Source: Cordylochernes scorpioides (lineage: Eukaryota; Arthropoda; Arachnida; Pseudoscorpiones; Chernetidae). Taken from it: a stretch of DNA of 64,000 bases. The notes under the pieces were generated by a model, which had not been told where the DNA came from, searched no databases, and worked only from the letters and a program-made list of their open reading frames with translations. The position numbers and the translations under genes were made by a program. Of this stretch, positions 1-10,379 are shown in pieces. Location of the stretch: positions 8,715,854 to 8,779,853 of the forward strand of contig CP092869.1 in assembly GCA_030710605.1 (NCBI GenBank). The letters run 5' to 3'. Numbering within the stretch: the stretch's first letter is position 1; each line of letters opens with the position of its first letter.

Positions 1-184
1 CATATATATATATGTCAAGTGGCTCCACAACTCCGGTCACTGCTAAAAATTGAAACATGCCAAGGATTCAGAATTTAGTATGCTGTACAAGATGATGCTG
101 AACATCGCTACCAAAGAAAAAAAATAGTTTTTGTTTTCAAAGTTTCGCGCATCTAATATTTGTTTTTTTTTTAAATAAATAAAG

Positions 185-366
185 GTTCCAGGGCTAAGTT
201 TTTGTTCAACTTTTTATTTTCATGCTTTCGGACTTGTCAGTCCTTTAACATGAGTATCACGTTTTTTGTTCAACTTTTTATTTTCCTCCTGTGATAATCC
301 TTTCGAAGGAATGACAAGTCTGAAAACTTGAAAATGAAAAGTTGAACAAGAAACTTAGCCCTGGAA
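185..366. repeat. Palindromic MITE-like inverted repeat
   Basis: Arms at about 185-239 and 313-366 are reverse complements over roughly 50 bp (CCAGGGCTAAG at the left end, CTTAGCCCTGG at the right). The centre is A/T-rich with no reading frame. It is probably a short non-autonomous DNA transposon or foldback element; the superfamily is not recognised. Confidence 0.7.
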
Positions 367-844
367 GTTTTATATATTTTATAAGATTATAAATCAGGTA
401 GGAATGTTTGCTTTGTTTTGTGTGTTGAATTGAAAATATGAATTTATAATTATATATATATTTTTTTTCAATTCAATAAAGACCTTTGTATCAATATTGA
501 GTAAATATGTGTTTTCTCCTGTAGAAGGGTCTTCATGTCTGAAAGCTAGAGATTAAAAAGGTTTTTGAAAATATACTTTTACCTGGAGGCCTGATGTTTT
601 TACTCATTATATATTTTGTAAATATATCATTTGTGAAATGAACTAGAATAATAAACATCTTTGTATTCTCTATAAATAAAAAACATGTTGATTTAAACTT
701 TAATGTTAATAGGTATGAAAGTTTCCATTTGTATTCGCTCAGAGATTGGTTCACTACTATCACGTGAGTGCAATCAGCCAATGATATTTGAGTTCATAAC
801 GTTCATTATTCTTGTAGCTCTCTTTATCTCTCTCCTAGTAATGT
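367..844. other. AT-rich stretch without a recognised gene
   Basis: No conserved coding signal on either strand; short frames here have no recognisable domain. It contains poly(A/T) and TA runs only. Confidence 0.5.
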
Positions 845-1272
845 ACAGTTAAACCTGTCTATAACGCCCCCTTTTGGGTTTTTGTGTTCCTGATTTTCAG
901 GTCCTTGGGAAAGAAGGTTTTTCTGGCTTATTTACTATTCAAGGTTGGTTTCATATTCTATTTTTTTACACTTTTCGTCGTTATAACTTAGCTTATGAAA
1001 GATTTGTTTTGGTTTTAAATTTTTTTTCCCTTGTTTTGTATTTGTAGCATTTTGATAGTAGGGTTGTTTTTGTATGTTACAATTGAATTTGAATTATTGT
1101 TTAATTATGTACATACTTTTGATAATTTCAAAATTGAGATCATTCATGATCGTTTTTTCGGACGAATTAGCGTGAGGGGTTATTTTCCTGATCATTTTGT
1201 TTCAATTTTTTCTAATTTTTTTGAGGGTGCTATTAAGTGCCGTCATAAAATTTGGGTGGTTATAGATCAGTA
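845..1272. mobile_element. Possible pogo/Tigger-like MITE
   Basis: The left end reads CAGTTAAACCTGTCTATAAC, the type of terminus seen in pogo/Tigger-derived MITEs. The right side has a degenerate counterpart (GGTTATAGATCAGTACAG) directly abutting the next element. The interior is T-rich and non-coding. Boundaries are uncertain. Confidence 0.35.
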
Positions 1273-1761
1273 CAGTAGAACCTTTCTTTAGCGGACATAT
1301 CTCTACAAAGGGCAGTTTTTATTTACATAATTACCATTTTTACTATTTAGCAGCTCTCCGAAATGAGGACACCTCTCTACAAAGGACAGTTTTCATTTGC
1401 AAAATTATTATGGGTGGAAATCTGGTTGAACCACTTGGTTTTCGACCACTATGACCCGGGTTCGATTCCCGCATTGGACACTTTTTTTATGTTTAAAAAA
1501 AATGCTCCAATGGCTCCCAATTCTGGCAAAAGTCCAACCCCACCAGCGAGTGCAAGTAACCAAACGGGGCTCTGGCACATTTGTAAGTGCAAACTGCTTT
1601 TCACATGTGGTGCGCTTACAGTAAAAGCAGTCGCTGTACCACGTGTAATAGGGATAAGCAAAAAAAAACTATTTATCAACTCTCCAGTGAGAGGATACCT
1701 CTCCCCAAAGGACACTTTGACTCTGCAATTAGGTGTTGTCCTTTACGGGGAGGTTTTACTG
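1273..1761. mobile_element. Tigger-like MITE (CAGTAGAACC family) carrying a SINE
   Basis: It starts CAGTAGAACC and ends with the complementary GGTTTTACTG, flanked by TA on both sides. The interior consists of the motifs AGGACACCTCTC and TTTTACTATTTAGCA that recur in copies at 22.9, 24.5, 25.1, 35.6, 41.0 and 42.5 kb. This copy is longer because a SINE was inserted at about 1411. There is no transposase, so it is non-autonomous. Confidence 0.75.
1411..1668 (+). mobile_element. tRNA-derived SINE
   Basis: The 5' part has a clear Pol III B box (GGGTTCGATTCCC) followed by a T-run. The body then contains GCTCCAATGGC, CCAGCGAGTGCAAGTAACC and TTTTCACATGTG, and the element ends GGGATAAGC plus a short A tract. 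The same body occurs in reverse at about 52.8-53.1 kb, which establishes a dispersed family. The A box is weak here. It sits inside the Tigger-like MITE; target duplications were not resolved. Confidence 0.7.
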
Positions 1762-1831
1762 TATTGGTCTTATATTGACGTGCAAATGGTTCATTTTTGC
1801 AATGAAGAGATAATTTGATTTTTTGGACCTA

Positions 1832-1849
1832 GTGTGTGTGTGTGTGTGT
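1832..1849. repeat. (GT)n microsatellite
   Basis: Nine GT units in a row, directly visible. Confidence 0.9.
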
Positions 1850-2114
1850 AATAAAGATATTTGTTTTGTACCGCCTTTGCCAGTTTGTTCTTTATATCGA
1901 TGTCTTTTTGAAATGTAGGATGCTCGTCTAGGGTCATCCCTAGGTACCAAAACTTGTCTTTCTTATTCTCGGAAAATTGTTGTGGGAAACTGAGTTAATT
2001 CAATAATTTATATTTTCAGCCTTTTCTAGAGAAGGTTTTTTATTACCTTTTTGATGTTTTATTGTGACTCACCATTTTCTCGCACCAAACCATTGCAAAA
2101 ATAAAGGCCTTTTA

Positions 2115-2400
2115 TGAAAATTCAAACTCTTATAGACATGTATGATTCTTTTGAAAATTAAACAATTTCTACTGCCCTTACTGCAATGGAAAAATTAATA
2201 AGAGGGCCTGGCTCATCAGTTGTGAACTCTCCCCAACGGTGCCCCCGGTGGTAGTTTAAACTGGCGAAACCCCTTAGAGGTTTCACCACTGATGGTAGTT
2301 TAACCAGGCGAAACCGAATTAATCGATTTCTCTGTTGAAACGAAGGAATTGGATGAAGAAACATTGAATATGCTTTCAAGAGGTATTCATTCCCATTACA
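2115..2400. repeat. Rearranged copy of the CTACTGCCCTTACTG MITE family
   Basis: It contains TTCTACTGCCCTTACTG, GGCCTGGCTCATCAG and repeated GGCGAAACC motifs. The same motifs occur in the better preserved palindromic copies at about 32.5-32.9 and 34.17-34.38 kb. This copy has only one outer arm and a duplicated centre. The ORF across it has no domain. Confidence 0.55.
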
Positions 2401-2527
2401 TGTTTAATGAGGGATCATTGGATTAATTACGATGATTAATTAATTTTAATTATTCTACTAGAACTGCTGACAACTAAGACAAATATTTATAGAACAGTTT
2501 GAGTCAAAAAACGATCCATCAATTAAG

Positions 2528-2703
2528 TTTATATAAAAGAAGGCGTACCTGGATCTGTAAAGAAAAAAAAACATTTTTTTCTCAAAATATTTCGAGAGAT
2601 TACTCTCTTTTTATCACTGTGCACTTAATTGATAAAGAGGGAGAAATATTTGAGAATTTTGTTTTTCTTTACAGATCCAGGTACGCCCTTTTATATAAAT
2701 TTA
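2528..2703. repeat. MITE with perfect-looking arms
   Basis: The left arm begins TTTATATAAAAGAAGGCGTA and includes CCTGGATCTGTAAAG. The right arm is its reverse complement ending CCCTTTTATATAAA. It is about 176 bp and non-coding. A half copy of the same element is interrupted by the copia LTR near 4.15-4.22 kb. Confidence 0.7.
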
Positions 2704-2735
2704 TAGAACGGTAAATCAGAAATTGATGTACCAAA

Positions 2736-3160
2736 CCAACGAACAAGATAATTCAAATCATGAACCAGAAATCTTTAACACTTCCCTTCAAAGGCCAACA
2801 GATTCAAATTCAGACACGTCACCCCTGAAGACATAAATATTAGAATTATTTTTCTTGGAAATAAAGATACTTTGGCCAGTAAATCTTTTTATTACCTCGA
2901 CGTTTCGACAAAAATCTTTGTTCCTGACGAGGACAAAATATTTTTGTCAAAACGTCAAGATAATAAAAAGATTTACTGGCCGAAGTATCTTTAATTTGAA
3001 GAACTATGAATGCCGGCCAGGCAGCTTTAAGTTATTATAATTCTGTACCAGAAATACTTCTGCACCCCGCTACTAGAGAAAAATATATTAGTTAGTTCAA
3101 AATTACACTATCGCATTAAATATTTCATAAATTGATAAGTTTATTATTATTTTGTATATA
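2736..3160 (+). pseudogene. 3' fragment of the Topors-like RING repeat gene
   Basis: Short segments (ACACGTCACCCCTGAAGA, ATTCTGTACCAGAAA, GAGAAAAATAT) and the A/T-rich tail align with the end of the RING-gene copies at 12.4 and 40.4 kb. The RING domain itself is missing, and the fragment is interrupted by a palindromic MITE at 2863-2992. This is a decayed remnant without coding potential. Confidence 0.5.
2863..2992. repeat. Short palindromic MITE nested in the RING fragment
   Basis: The left arm AAAGATACTTTGGCCAGTAA and the right arm ending TTACTGGCCGAAGTATCTTT are reverse complements. The inner parts (GACGTTTCGAC / GTCAAAACGTC) also pair. It is about 130 bp with no coding capacity. Confidence 0.75.
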
Positions 3161-3182
3161 TATAATATGCAATTTAAATAGG

Positions 3183-3508
3183 GGCATATTCCAGGATTAA
3201 TAAAACAAACCTACAGTCAACGAGAGAGAGATGGGCAGCTAAAGCGAGACACTTTAGACATCACGACATTCCAAAGGGGCAGCAAAAAGGGCCCGCCCGT
3301 CAACACCTGAGGACTATTTTTGGGACAGATGGTCGGGGGGGGGGTGGCCACACAGGCAGTCGTTCAGCGGACAGCGCTCTCGCTCCCTCTCTCTCTTCGG
3401 ATGGCTTCCAGATTCCTCTTCCAACTCGTTGTGTGATTATTTCTCTCCTCACCACATTATTACCACTATATTGTCACATATATGTGAAACAAAGAACAAT
3501 AATTATTA
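3183..3508. other. GC-richer unassigned block
   Basis: The base composition differs sharply from the surroundings: a G-run near 3333-3345, GGGCCCGCCCG, and CT-rich runs. It could be a solo LTR or a captured host fragment. No domain, tRNA or splice structure is evident. Confidence 0.4.
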
Positions 3509-4003
3509 TGAAAAAATAGTACAAATGTAACATTGTACTGGGATAAGGTGCATAATTCTGGAATAATTAAAAATCAACGAGAATAGTTGATATTTATTCC
3601 GATAGATGGCGCCAGCCATCAGCAACTTTCAGTTGCACGATAAGGAGATGCCTTTTTCTTAATTTATGCACCTTATCCCAGTACAATGTTACATTTGTAC
3701 TATTTTTTCACATTGTGTAGCGTCCTCACGCAATTCTGGCCTTAACTACCCGTTTCATGATTTTTCAGGATGCCTTAATGGCCAATTTTTTGGTCGTTGA
3801 GGTACAGCTTGCACCACGCTGATGAGGGCCAACAGCCCGAAACGCGTCCGTGGTTAGCTTTTCTTGATTAATCAAGAATGGGTATTTTGGCCAATTCTGG
3901 AATAATTAAAAATCAACGAGAATAGTTGATATTTATTCCGATAGATGGCGCCAGCCATCAGCAACTTTCAGTTGCACGATAAGGAGATGCCTTTTTCTTA
4001 ATA
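3509..4003 (+). mobile_element. Hammerhead-bearing repeat, partial dimer (Penelope-like/retrozyme-like)
   Basis: A unit of about 108 bp (TTCTGGAATAATTAAAAATC to GAGATGCCTTTTTCTTA) occurs twice in direct orientation, at about 3553-3660 and 3893-4000. Between the copies lies a head segment with a complete hammerhead motif at 3806-3859. The first unit is flanked by an inverted repeat of about 45 bp (ATGTAACATTGTACTGGGAT and its complement). Tail-head-tail units plus an inverted 5' piece match the pseudo-LTR layout known for Penelope-like elements, whose pLTRs can carry hammerheads. No Penelope RT is present in the window, so the class is inferred. Related copies are at 12.71 and 53.6-54.3 kb. 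Confidence 0.65.
3806..3859 (+). ncRNA. Type I hammerhead ribozyme (complete motif)
   Basis: All conserved core parts are present in order. Stem I 5' strand is ACCACG (3813-3818). The core CTGATGA is at 3819-3825. Stem II is GGGC-CAACA-GCCC (3826-3838). GAAA is at 3839-3842. Helix III is minimal (A-C pairing with G-U around GC). The cleavage triplet GTC is at 3846-3848. Stem I 3' strand is CGTGGT (3849-3854), a perfect 6-bp match to the 5' strand. An outer AGCT/AGCT helix (3806-3809 with 3856-3859) leaves an internal loop in stem I, as in natural type I hammerheads. Predicted self-cleavage is after 3848. A very short helix III is known from Penelope-like and other animal retroelement hammerheads, which may act as dimers. 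Confidence 0.8.
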
Positions 4004-4141
4004 ATTATTATATACAAGAGATCCTTTTCAAACACGTGCTCATCTATAGCCATTACTACTCTGTGTAATATTCTATATAACACACACAACTACTATTATT
4101 ACATTATTAAACTATATCATAACAAACATTTACTCAATCAT

Positions 4142-4225
4142 TAAAGACTGTTTATATAGAAGGGCGTGCCTGGATCTGTGAAGGAAAAAAAAACAATTTT
4201 TTCTAAAAATATTTCGAGAGATTGC
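4142..4225. repeat. Half MITE interrupted by the copia LTR
   Basis: It matches the left half of the 2528-2703 MITE (GAAGGGCGTGCCTGGATCTG, then ATATTTCGAGAGATT) and stops exactly where the LTR begins, so the copia element inserted into this MITE. The other half was not found beyond the truncated far end of the copia element. Confidence 0.6.
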
Positions 4226-4486
4226 TGTTGGGAGAATCTTAATAAATTTACTCACTATTAAAACTTAAAACTTCTTTTTATTGAAGGCACAAATAACTAT
4301 GAATTTAAATTACTATAATAAAACTAAAAAACTCTAAGAAACTTTACGTCTCCACATATATTCTCTCCCACACTCACTCAAAGAAATACATATATTTATA
4401 TACACACAACACCACAGAATAAATTAGATCACAGATTAATTAAATCACAAAATGAAAATGAATATTTTAAATAATTAACATCAACA
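4226..4486 (-). repeat. copia 3' LTR
   Basis: Read on the minus strand it begins TGTTGATGTTAATT and ends TTCTCCCAACA, i.e. TG...CA termini over 261 bp. It is preceded by a purine tract (TTTGAAGGGGAGA, about 4487-4499) that fits a polypurine tract. It directly follows the end of the copia coding region. The matching 5' LTR is absent because the other end is truncated near 6764. Confidence 0.7.
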
Positions 4487-4504
4487 AATCTCCCCTTCAA
4501 ATTT

Positions 4505-6764
4505 TCAATTTTCATTTTTAAAAATAACTCCACCACTTATGCAGTTCTTAAGCTTGACAGCATCCACAGTCTTGGTGAGATGGTCCGCTTTCATTTCTTC
4601 TGAATTCAATGCTTCTTGGTAATCTTTCGGACATTTAATTTCATAAGTTCTATCAGAAACATTTTCTTTATTCTTCATTAGTCTTAATCTTTCAGATCTC
4701 CTCACTCCCCTTTTTATAAGTTCTTCTTCCTCGATTTCTCTCAAACGAAGATCTCGTTCTTCTCTCATTTCTCTCGTCATTCCTGGTTTTGGTCCTCTTC
4801 TACGTGGAGTAATTATTTCATCAGGAGGTATTTCTTCTATTTCACTCAAATCTACATCATTATCATCTTGAGGAATATGTTCATCATCGATGTTAAAGTT
4901 TTCTACCTGGTCTTCTCTATTATAAATATCACTACCAGAGTCTTCATTCCCGTGAGAAATCAAATTTTGGTCTTCTCTACTAAAAAAGAAAAGTTCATTT
5001 TCATCAAGGTTTCTACCACTATTATTCATCAAATAATATCCTAGTTTAGATTCAACAAAATTTACATCTGATACTTCATGTATTTCATCTATTTCTGGTA
5101 AATATATTATATATCCTTTTCTTATCATACTGTAACCCATCAAAATGCCTTTATGAACTTTTAGTTCCATCTTCTTTCTCTTTTCTTTTCTTATATGAAC
5201 ATAAGCTAGGCTTCCGAACCTTTTTAAGTAAACAATGTTTGGTTTCCATCCCTTGTATATCTCGAAAGAAGTTGTATTCATTTATTTGATTTTAATTCTG
5301 TTATTTATATGAACAGCTACCTTAACACTTTCACTCCAATTTTTTTTTGGTAATTTAGAATCAATTAGCATGGTTCTTGCTGACTCAACTATGGTTCTAT
5401 TAAATCTTTCGGCTTTTCCATTACTTTCAGGAGTATAAGCTGTGGTGAATTCTTGTTTGATGCCTTTGCTAGATAACTATCTCTTCAAATAATTAGAAAT
5501 ATACTCTCCTCCATTATCATTTCGAATTCTCTTTAATCTCTTTCAGTCTGTCTTTCTTCTTGTGTAATAAATCATTATGGAATCTGCAGTTTGAGATTTA
5601 TTAGCAATTGGTATAACAAAAGTAAAATTACTATAGTCATCAACAATGGTAATGAAATACTTATATCCAAAAGAATAATTTAAAGGTCCAACTATGTCGG
5701 TATGCCATAGATCCAAAATATTTTCAGATTGTTTATATTGAATACTTTTGTAAGATTTTCTATGTATTTTTCCCAATGTACAAGACTCGCAATTCCCTTT
5801 AATATTATGTAAATTTTTCAATCCGAATACCGTTGAATTATCATACATTTCTTTCAATTTCTGAAAATTTACATGAGCAAGTCTTTGATGCCATAGCATA
5901 TCATCTACTTCTGCTTTTCTTGCTATTTCCATATTTAGGAGTCCCTCTACTTCAAATTTATCACCATTTCTTTTTGCTTCATATAAAATATCACCATTTT
6001 TATCTATTACTTCAGCTTTGTTTTTTGTGAACAATACATTATAATCATGATCTATAATTTTTGTTACTGATAATAAATTTTATCTCAGATTAGGTACATG
6101 CAAAACATTTTCAACTTTTATGAATCTTTCATTTATATTTGACTTCATTCTTATAGATCCAATTCCTGAAGATTCCATTATTTCACCTTTTTCAGCTGTT
6201 GCTATAATTCTTTCCTCCTCTTTATATTCTATAAATAATTATTTCTTACTAACCATATGACTAGAGGCTCCTGAATCCATATTCCATCTTATCTTGTCTA
6301 CCCCTTGATCTTCTTCGTAATTAACTCCATTTGTCTCTATCACATGATTTGTGGATTCTCTATAATTTTGTCTGTTTATTCCTCTTTTAGGCCCATTATA
6401 ATAATACTTTGCATGCTCTTCACTTCTATTCTTTCTACATATTGCCGATTTATGCCCAAATCCTCCACAACTAAAACATTTTATCTTATTTCTACATTCT
6501 TTAGAGATATGACCTATCTTTCCACAGTTATAACATTTAATATTTTTTTTTTCTTTCCGACCAGCCTTCTCTAGCTTTAGATGCAATCTCCTGTTTTTCT
6601 ACTTTTTCTAGTTTCCTATATTTTATTTTTTTCCTCAGTTTCCTTTAAAATATGTCGTATTGAGTTCATATTACTTTGTTTGTAAGATTGTATGATTTTT
6701 GCATCAAAGTCAAATTCCATTCTTAAACCTTCTAAAACGAAGCAATTCAGGGTTTCAGAATTCT
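4505..6764 (-). pseudogene. Ty1/copia gag-pol remnant with RT/RNase H deletion
   Basis: Read 3' to 5' on the plus axis, the minus-strand order is: gag end (about 6600-6764); two CCHC knuckles CYNCGKIGHISKEC and CFSCGGFGHKSAIC; then protease WNMDSGASSHM (6239-6586); GAG-pre-integrase WHQRLAHVNFQKL and integrase CESCTLGK, LWHTDIVGP, TIVDDYS (5543-6034); an IN segment with stops (5282-5542); and the IN C-terminus KPNIVYLKRFGSLAYVH with an acidic linker (4505-5281). The last frame then jumps from the Y-QEAL start of the RT region to the terminal ADHLTK motif of RNase H. RT and most of RNase H are therefore missing, although the frame stays open across the junction. Stops elsewhere and the missing 5' LTR show it is dead. 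Confidence 0.85.
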
Positions 6765-6791
6765 AGGTAGCCCTGGTGAGGCATGCAATAG

Positions 6792-6809
6792 AATTCGTAT
6801 AATTTAATT
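6792..6809. repeat. LINE target-site duplication, left copy
   Basis: AATTCGTATAATTTAATT here corresponds to AATTCGTATATTTAATTA at 11493-11510, allowing for small differences. The pair brackets the I-like LINE. Confidence 0.6.
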
Positions 6810-6874
6810 TATTTAAGTAACCCAGGTTCCTGGAGCGTACAGAAGTCGCCAACTACCCGGGATGTCCTTCTGAC

Positions 6875-9800
6875 CTAAGTCTTCTTGGATTTATATACAA
6901 TGCCAGTGGAAGTCCAATTAATGAGGTGTTGCCAGGCAGATTTCTTTCTTGGGAGATTTTCTAGGGATGCTGGACATATGTTGGTGATACCTAGGAGAGT
7001 GGCTGTCTGGAATCTTTGGTATTGGAAGGTTGGGCAAGTGAAGAGGAGGTGGTCTGCGGTTTGGTCTTCATCTTGGCAGTGGGGGCAAGTTGGGTCTTCT
7101 TTCGATACCGTTGCAAGGTCTGCCTGAATGTAGCCATGGCCGGTCAAGATTGTTGTGGAGGTAGATCCATGCTTGATGTTTCGAAGCATTTGGAGGAGTA
7201 GTTTCGGGGGTAGCAGCAAATCTTCGTAGATTTCTGGTGGAGTAATCTTGGGTGTAGAGGTCTGTCCACATTTTGAGGGCTATCTGTTCTTTTTTACCGC
7301 GCGCGACGCTCTTTGGGAGGGTGGTAAAGGATAGTGGCAGATTAGAATGCGCTGCAGCCTTTGCCGCCTGATACGCCAGTTCATTTCCTGGAATACCGCT
7401 GTGGCCTTTGATACAGCAGAAATGCACATTTGGTGAAAAATGCAGGTTGTAGATTATTTCTGCAATTAGTTGTGTTCTTGGGGGCCAAGACCTACATATG
7501 GCTGATAGAGCTGATTGGCAGTCTGAGGCAATGATAAAATCTTCTTTCGGGAAATTCATGGTGATTTTTGTTGCGTAGAGAATGGCAAGCAGTTCAGCTT
7601 GGAACGCTGAGCACTCTTGGTGGAGTTAAAGTTGTATGGTTTGTAGAGGAGGTGGTAGGATGACTCCAGCCCCAACTCCTTCTGATGATTGGGATCCGTC
7701 TGTGTAAATGGTGGTGACATTTAGTTGTAGTGATTTGGTAAAATAGATTATCTTCCGTAATGGGGGATAGGGTAAAAAGGAAGGACTTGGGCGTGATTCG
7801 TAGTGGCCCGTTTTCAAAGTTTTTAAATATTCTATGTGAGCCTTTATAGAGATATCGAGTGGGGGACAACCCGTCAATGAGATAGCTGGTATTGTCGGTG
7901 TGCATGGACCACCTCTTATTATTGCTTTCGCATATTTGTAGTGGAGACTACGTAGTTTGCGAGCCCCATTTGTGTCATATGCACGTTTTCCCCAGACACC
8001 AGAGCCATATAGTAGCGCTGGGAGAACGACTCTCTTGTAAATTTTGTGTCCGGAACTGAAGGTTGAACCAAATTGCCCTTTTATGGTGCTAGTGAGCCTT
8101 GGGAGTATCCATCGGTATTTGAGTAAACTGTTATTGAGATGTTTAATAAATTGTCTCTTTGAATCAAAGGTAATACCAAGGATTTTAATTGTTTTGTTGT
8201 TTGCAATGGGCTGGTCAAGAAGTCGGATGCTGTCCTTGTTTGGCCATCTTGGTTTGTTTCTGTAAAACATGCATGCTTGAGTCTTGTGGGTATTTACCAA
8301 CATTCCATGCCTTCTGCACCATTGTGAGAAATTTTCAAGAAAATTGTTTATTTGAAATTTAGGAATCTTTGGGGCCACCTGCACCATTAGTGTGAAATCA
8401 TCTGCGAAGCCCACTAATTCGCTCTTTCTAGGTTTTTGCAAAGTAAATGCTTTTCTTGCAATCATATTGAAGAGGAAGGGACTTAAAGCCGCTCCTTGTG
8501 GGACTCCACGGAGTGACAGAATGTGAGCAGTGTGTCCCCATACGCTATAGGCCATTTTTCTATTTATTAAATAGCTGGTAATTAGTTGTAGTAATTCCTC
8601 AGGGCAGCTAACCTCTCGTAGGGCTTCAATGATAGAATACCTAAGTACGGTGTCGAAGGCCCTTCTAATGTCAAGGCTGATAACTAGTGTTTTCTCCCCC
8701 TCCTCCATGTCCCTGTCTATGAATTGGTTTATTGCAGCTAGGGCGTTTTCGGCCGAACGGCAAGGAACAAATCCAAATTGGAGGGGTGAGAACCAATTGT
8801 GCCGGTCTGCTAGCCATTGTAGTCGAGCCAAAATGCAACGCTCAAATACCTTGGCTAGGGTGTTGAGGAGAGCAATTGGGCGGAATCTTTCCAGTGGGTT
8901 TTCTGCTGTGGTGTCCGGTTTGGGTATGAGGACTAAAAGACCGATTTTCCAGGGTGATGGAAAATGGCCGAATCTTAAACACTTGGTAAAAAGTCCTGCA
9001 AGTAGTTTATGTAGGGGAGGACCTCCTAATTGAAGGCACTTTGCTCCAAGTCGATCGGGGCCTGGAGATTTCTTGAGTCCACAGCATTTGATGGCCCGAA
9101 GTACTTCAGCGTCGGTGAAGTCTGGCTCAATGAGGCCAGAAAACTGTATAAAGGGCCGAGGCTGAGATATTGGTGTGTCAGGCAGACAAAAGTGCTGCAA
9201 GATTTTTTCACAGGTTTCCTCTGGTGTATAGGGGGTTCCGTCAGATTTTTTGAGCAGTGGAGGTCCTCTTTGGGTGCTTCGTCCTTTGGAAATATATTTG
9301 TGGACAGAGCTCCAAGCGGCTGAGGATACTTCTTGACAGAGGTTTATCCATGATAGGTGTTTGGCTCGTCTTATCTCGGCTCTCAGCCTGTTGTGAAATG
9401 ATCTGTAGAGCCCTTTGAAGAAGTTTCTAATGGGCGTGGATGTGCACTGCGAAAGGCGCCTTAGAGAAACTACTACATTGCGGAGTTTTGCTAAGTCTTT
9501 ATTCCACCAGGGTTTTGATGGTCTGTTGTCTTTCTTTTTTCTTTTCATGGATATGTTGTAGGCCTCTTGAAGGATTTTGGTAAGAATAGGCACTACATCA
9601 TCTATATCCTGGTGTGTTGATGCGGCATGGAGACGTGAGACTGCATGTTGCAGATAGGAGCCAAGAAATGCAGTGAAGGCGCTTTCCACACACGTCGATT
9701 CAGCCCAGGAAGTATTTTGCGCTAGAGATATTGTATCTTGGATTGTAGTGAGGATCGGTAGATGGTCTGTGAATGCCATTTCAGGGAGGCATGTTTTAGT

Positions 9801-10379
9801 TGCTCTGGCGGCTAAGGAACTGGAAGCCAAGGTTACATCGATGGACGAAGACTGGTGTCCGTTGCTCCAAGTGTATTGCACAGGGGCTCCCAGAAAGTGT
9901 AAGTTTGTGAGCATAGAAGATGCTTCCAGACTAGCGCCTCGAGCATCACGGACTGCGCCGAGACCCCAGGTAGGGGAGTGGGCGTTGGCGTCTATGCCTA
10001 AAACACTTGGTATGGCACATGTGGTAATGATGGATTCGAGGGTCGGAAGAAAGTCATATTCTGTTGTATCATGGTGCCAGTAGGCTGAACAAACTAAGAG
10101 GGCTTGTTTGCCTAGCCAGATCATCGCAGCAGTGATGTTTGGGTCAGAGGAATCAACCTGTACAGGATGAAGGCTGGCGCGAATAACTAATCCCGAGGGG
10201 ATGTAGTTACCAGGTGGAGCAAACGTTAAAAATGTGCTATTGGGCCATCTGAAGTTTCGGGGGAGTTCCTGGAGCAGGATTACGTCTGCTTGTGTTTTGA
10301 TTGCCATTTGGGAAAGTTCCAGAACAGCATCTGGTGACTTTCTGAGGTTGGCCTGTAGAACTTTGAGGGGTTTAATCAT
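6875..10379 (-). pseudogene. LINE ORF2: endonuclease / reverse transcriptase / RNase H
   Basis: From the ATG at 10379, 917 codons stay open. The apurinic-type endonuclease is at residues 1-215 (LQANLRK, QELP, GIDANAHSPTWG at about 128, FTDHLPIL). The RT covers about 430-720 (CCGLKKSPGPD, ISLDIRRAFD, GVPQGAALSPFLFN, GFADDFTLMV at about 657). RNase H starts at about 890 (YTDGSQSS). A single in-frame TAA at 7626-7628 interrupts RNase H; the same frame continues with QAELLAIL, ASDCQSAL, KGHSGIPGNELA. A frameshift near 7070-7210 separates the C-terminal zinc motif CPHCQDEDQTADHLLFTCP (6875-7219 frame). The enzyme would nick target DNA and copy LINE RNA. So few lesions suggest a fairly recent insertion. 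Confidence 0.85.

Noticed and set aside
1031-1291. 86-codon open frame near a putative MITE
   Set aside because: Low-complexity T-rich translation with no domain; it overlaps inverted-repeat ends of MITEs.
1363-1818. 151-codon open frame
   Set aside because: It runs across the Tigger-like MITE and the SINE inserted in it, so it is repeat sequence, not a gene.
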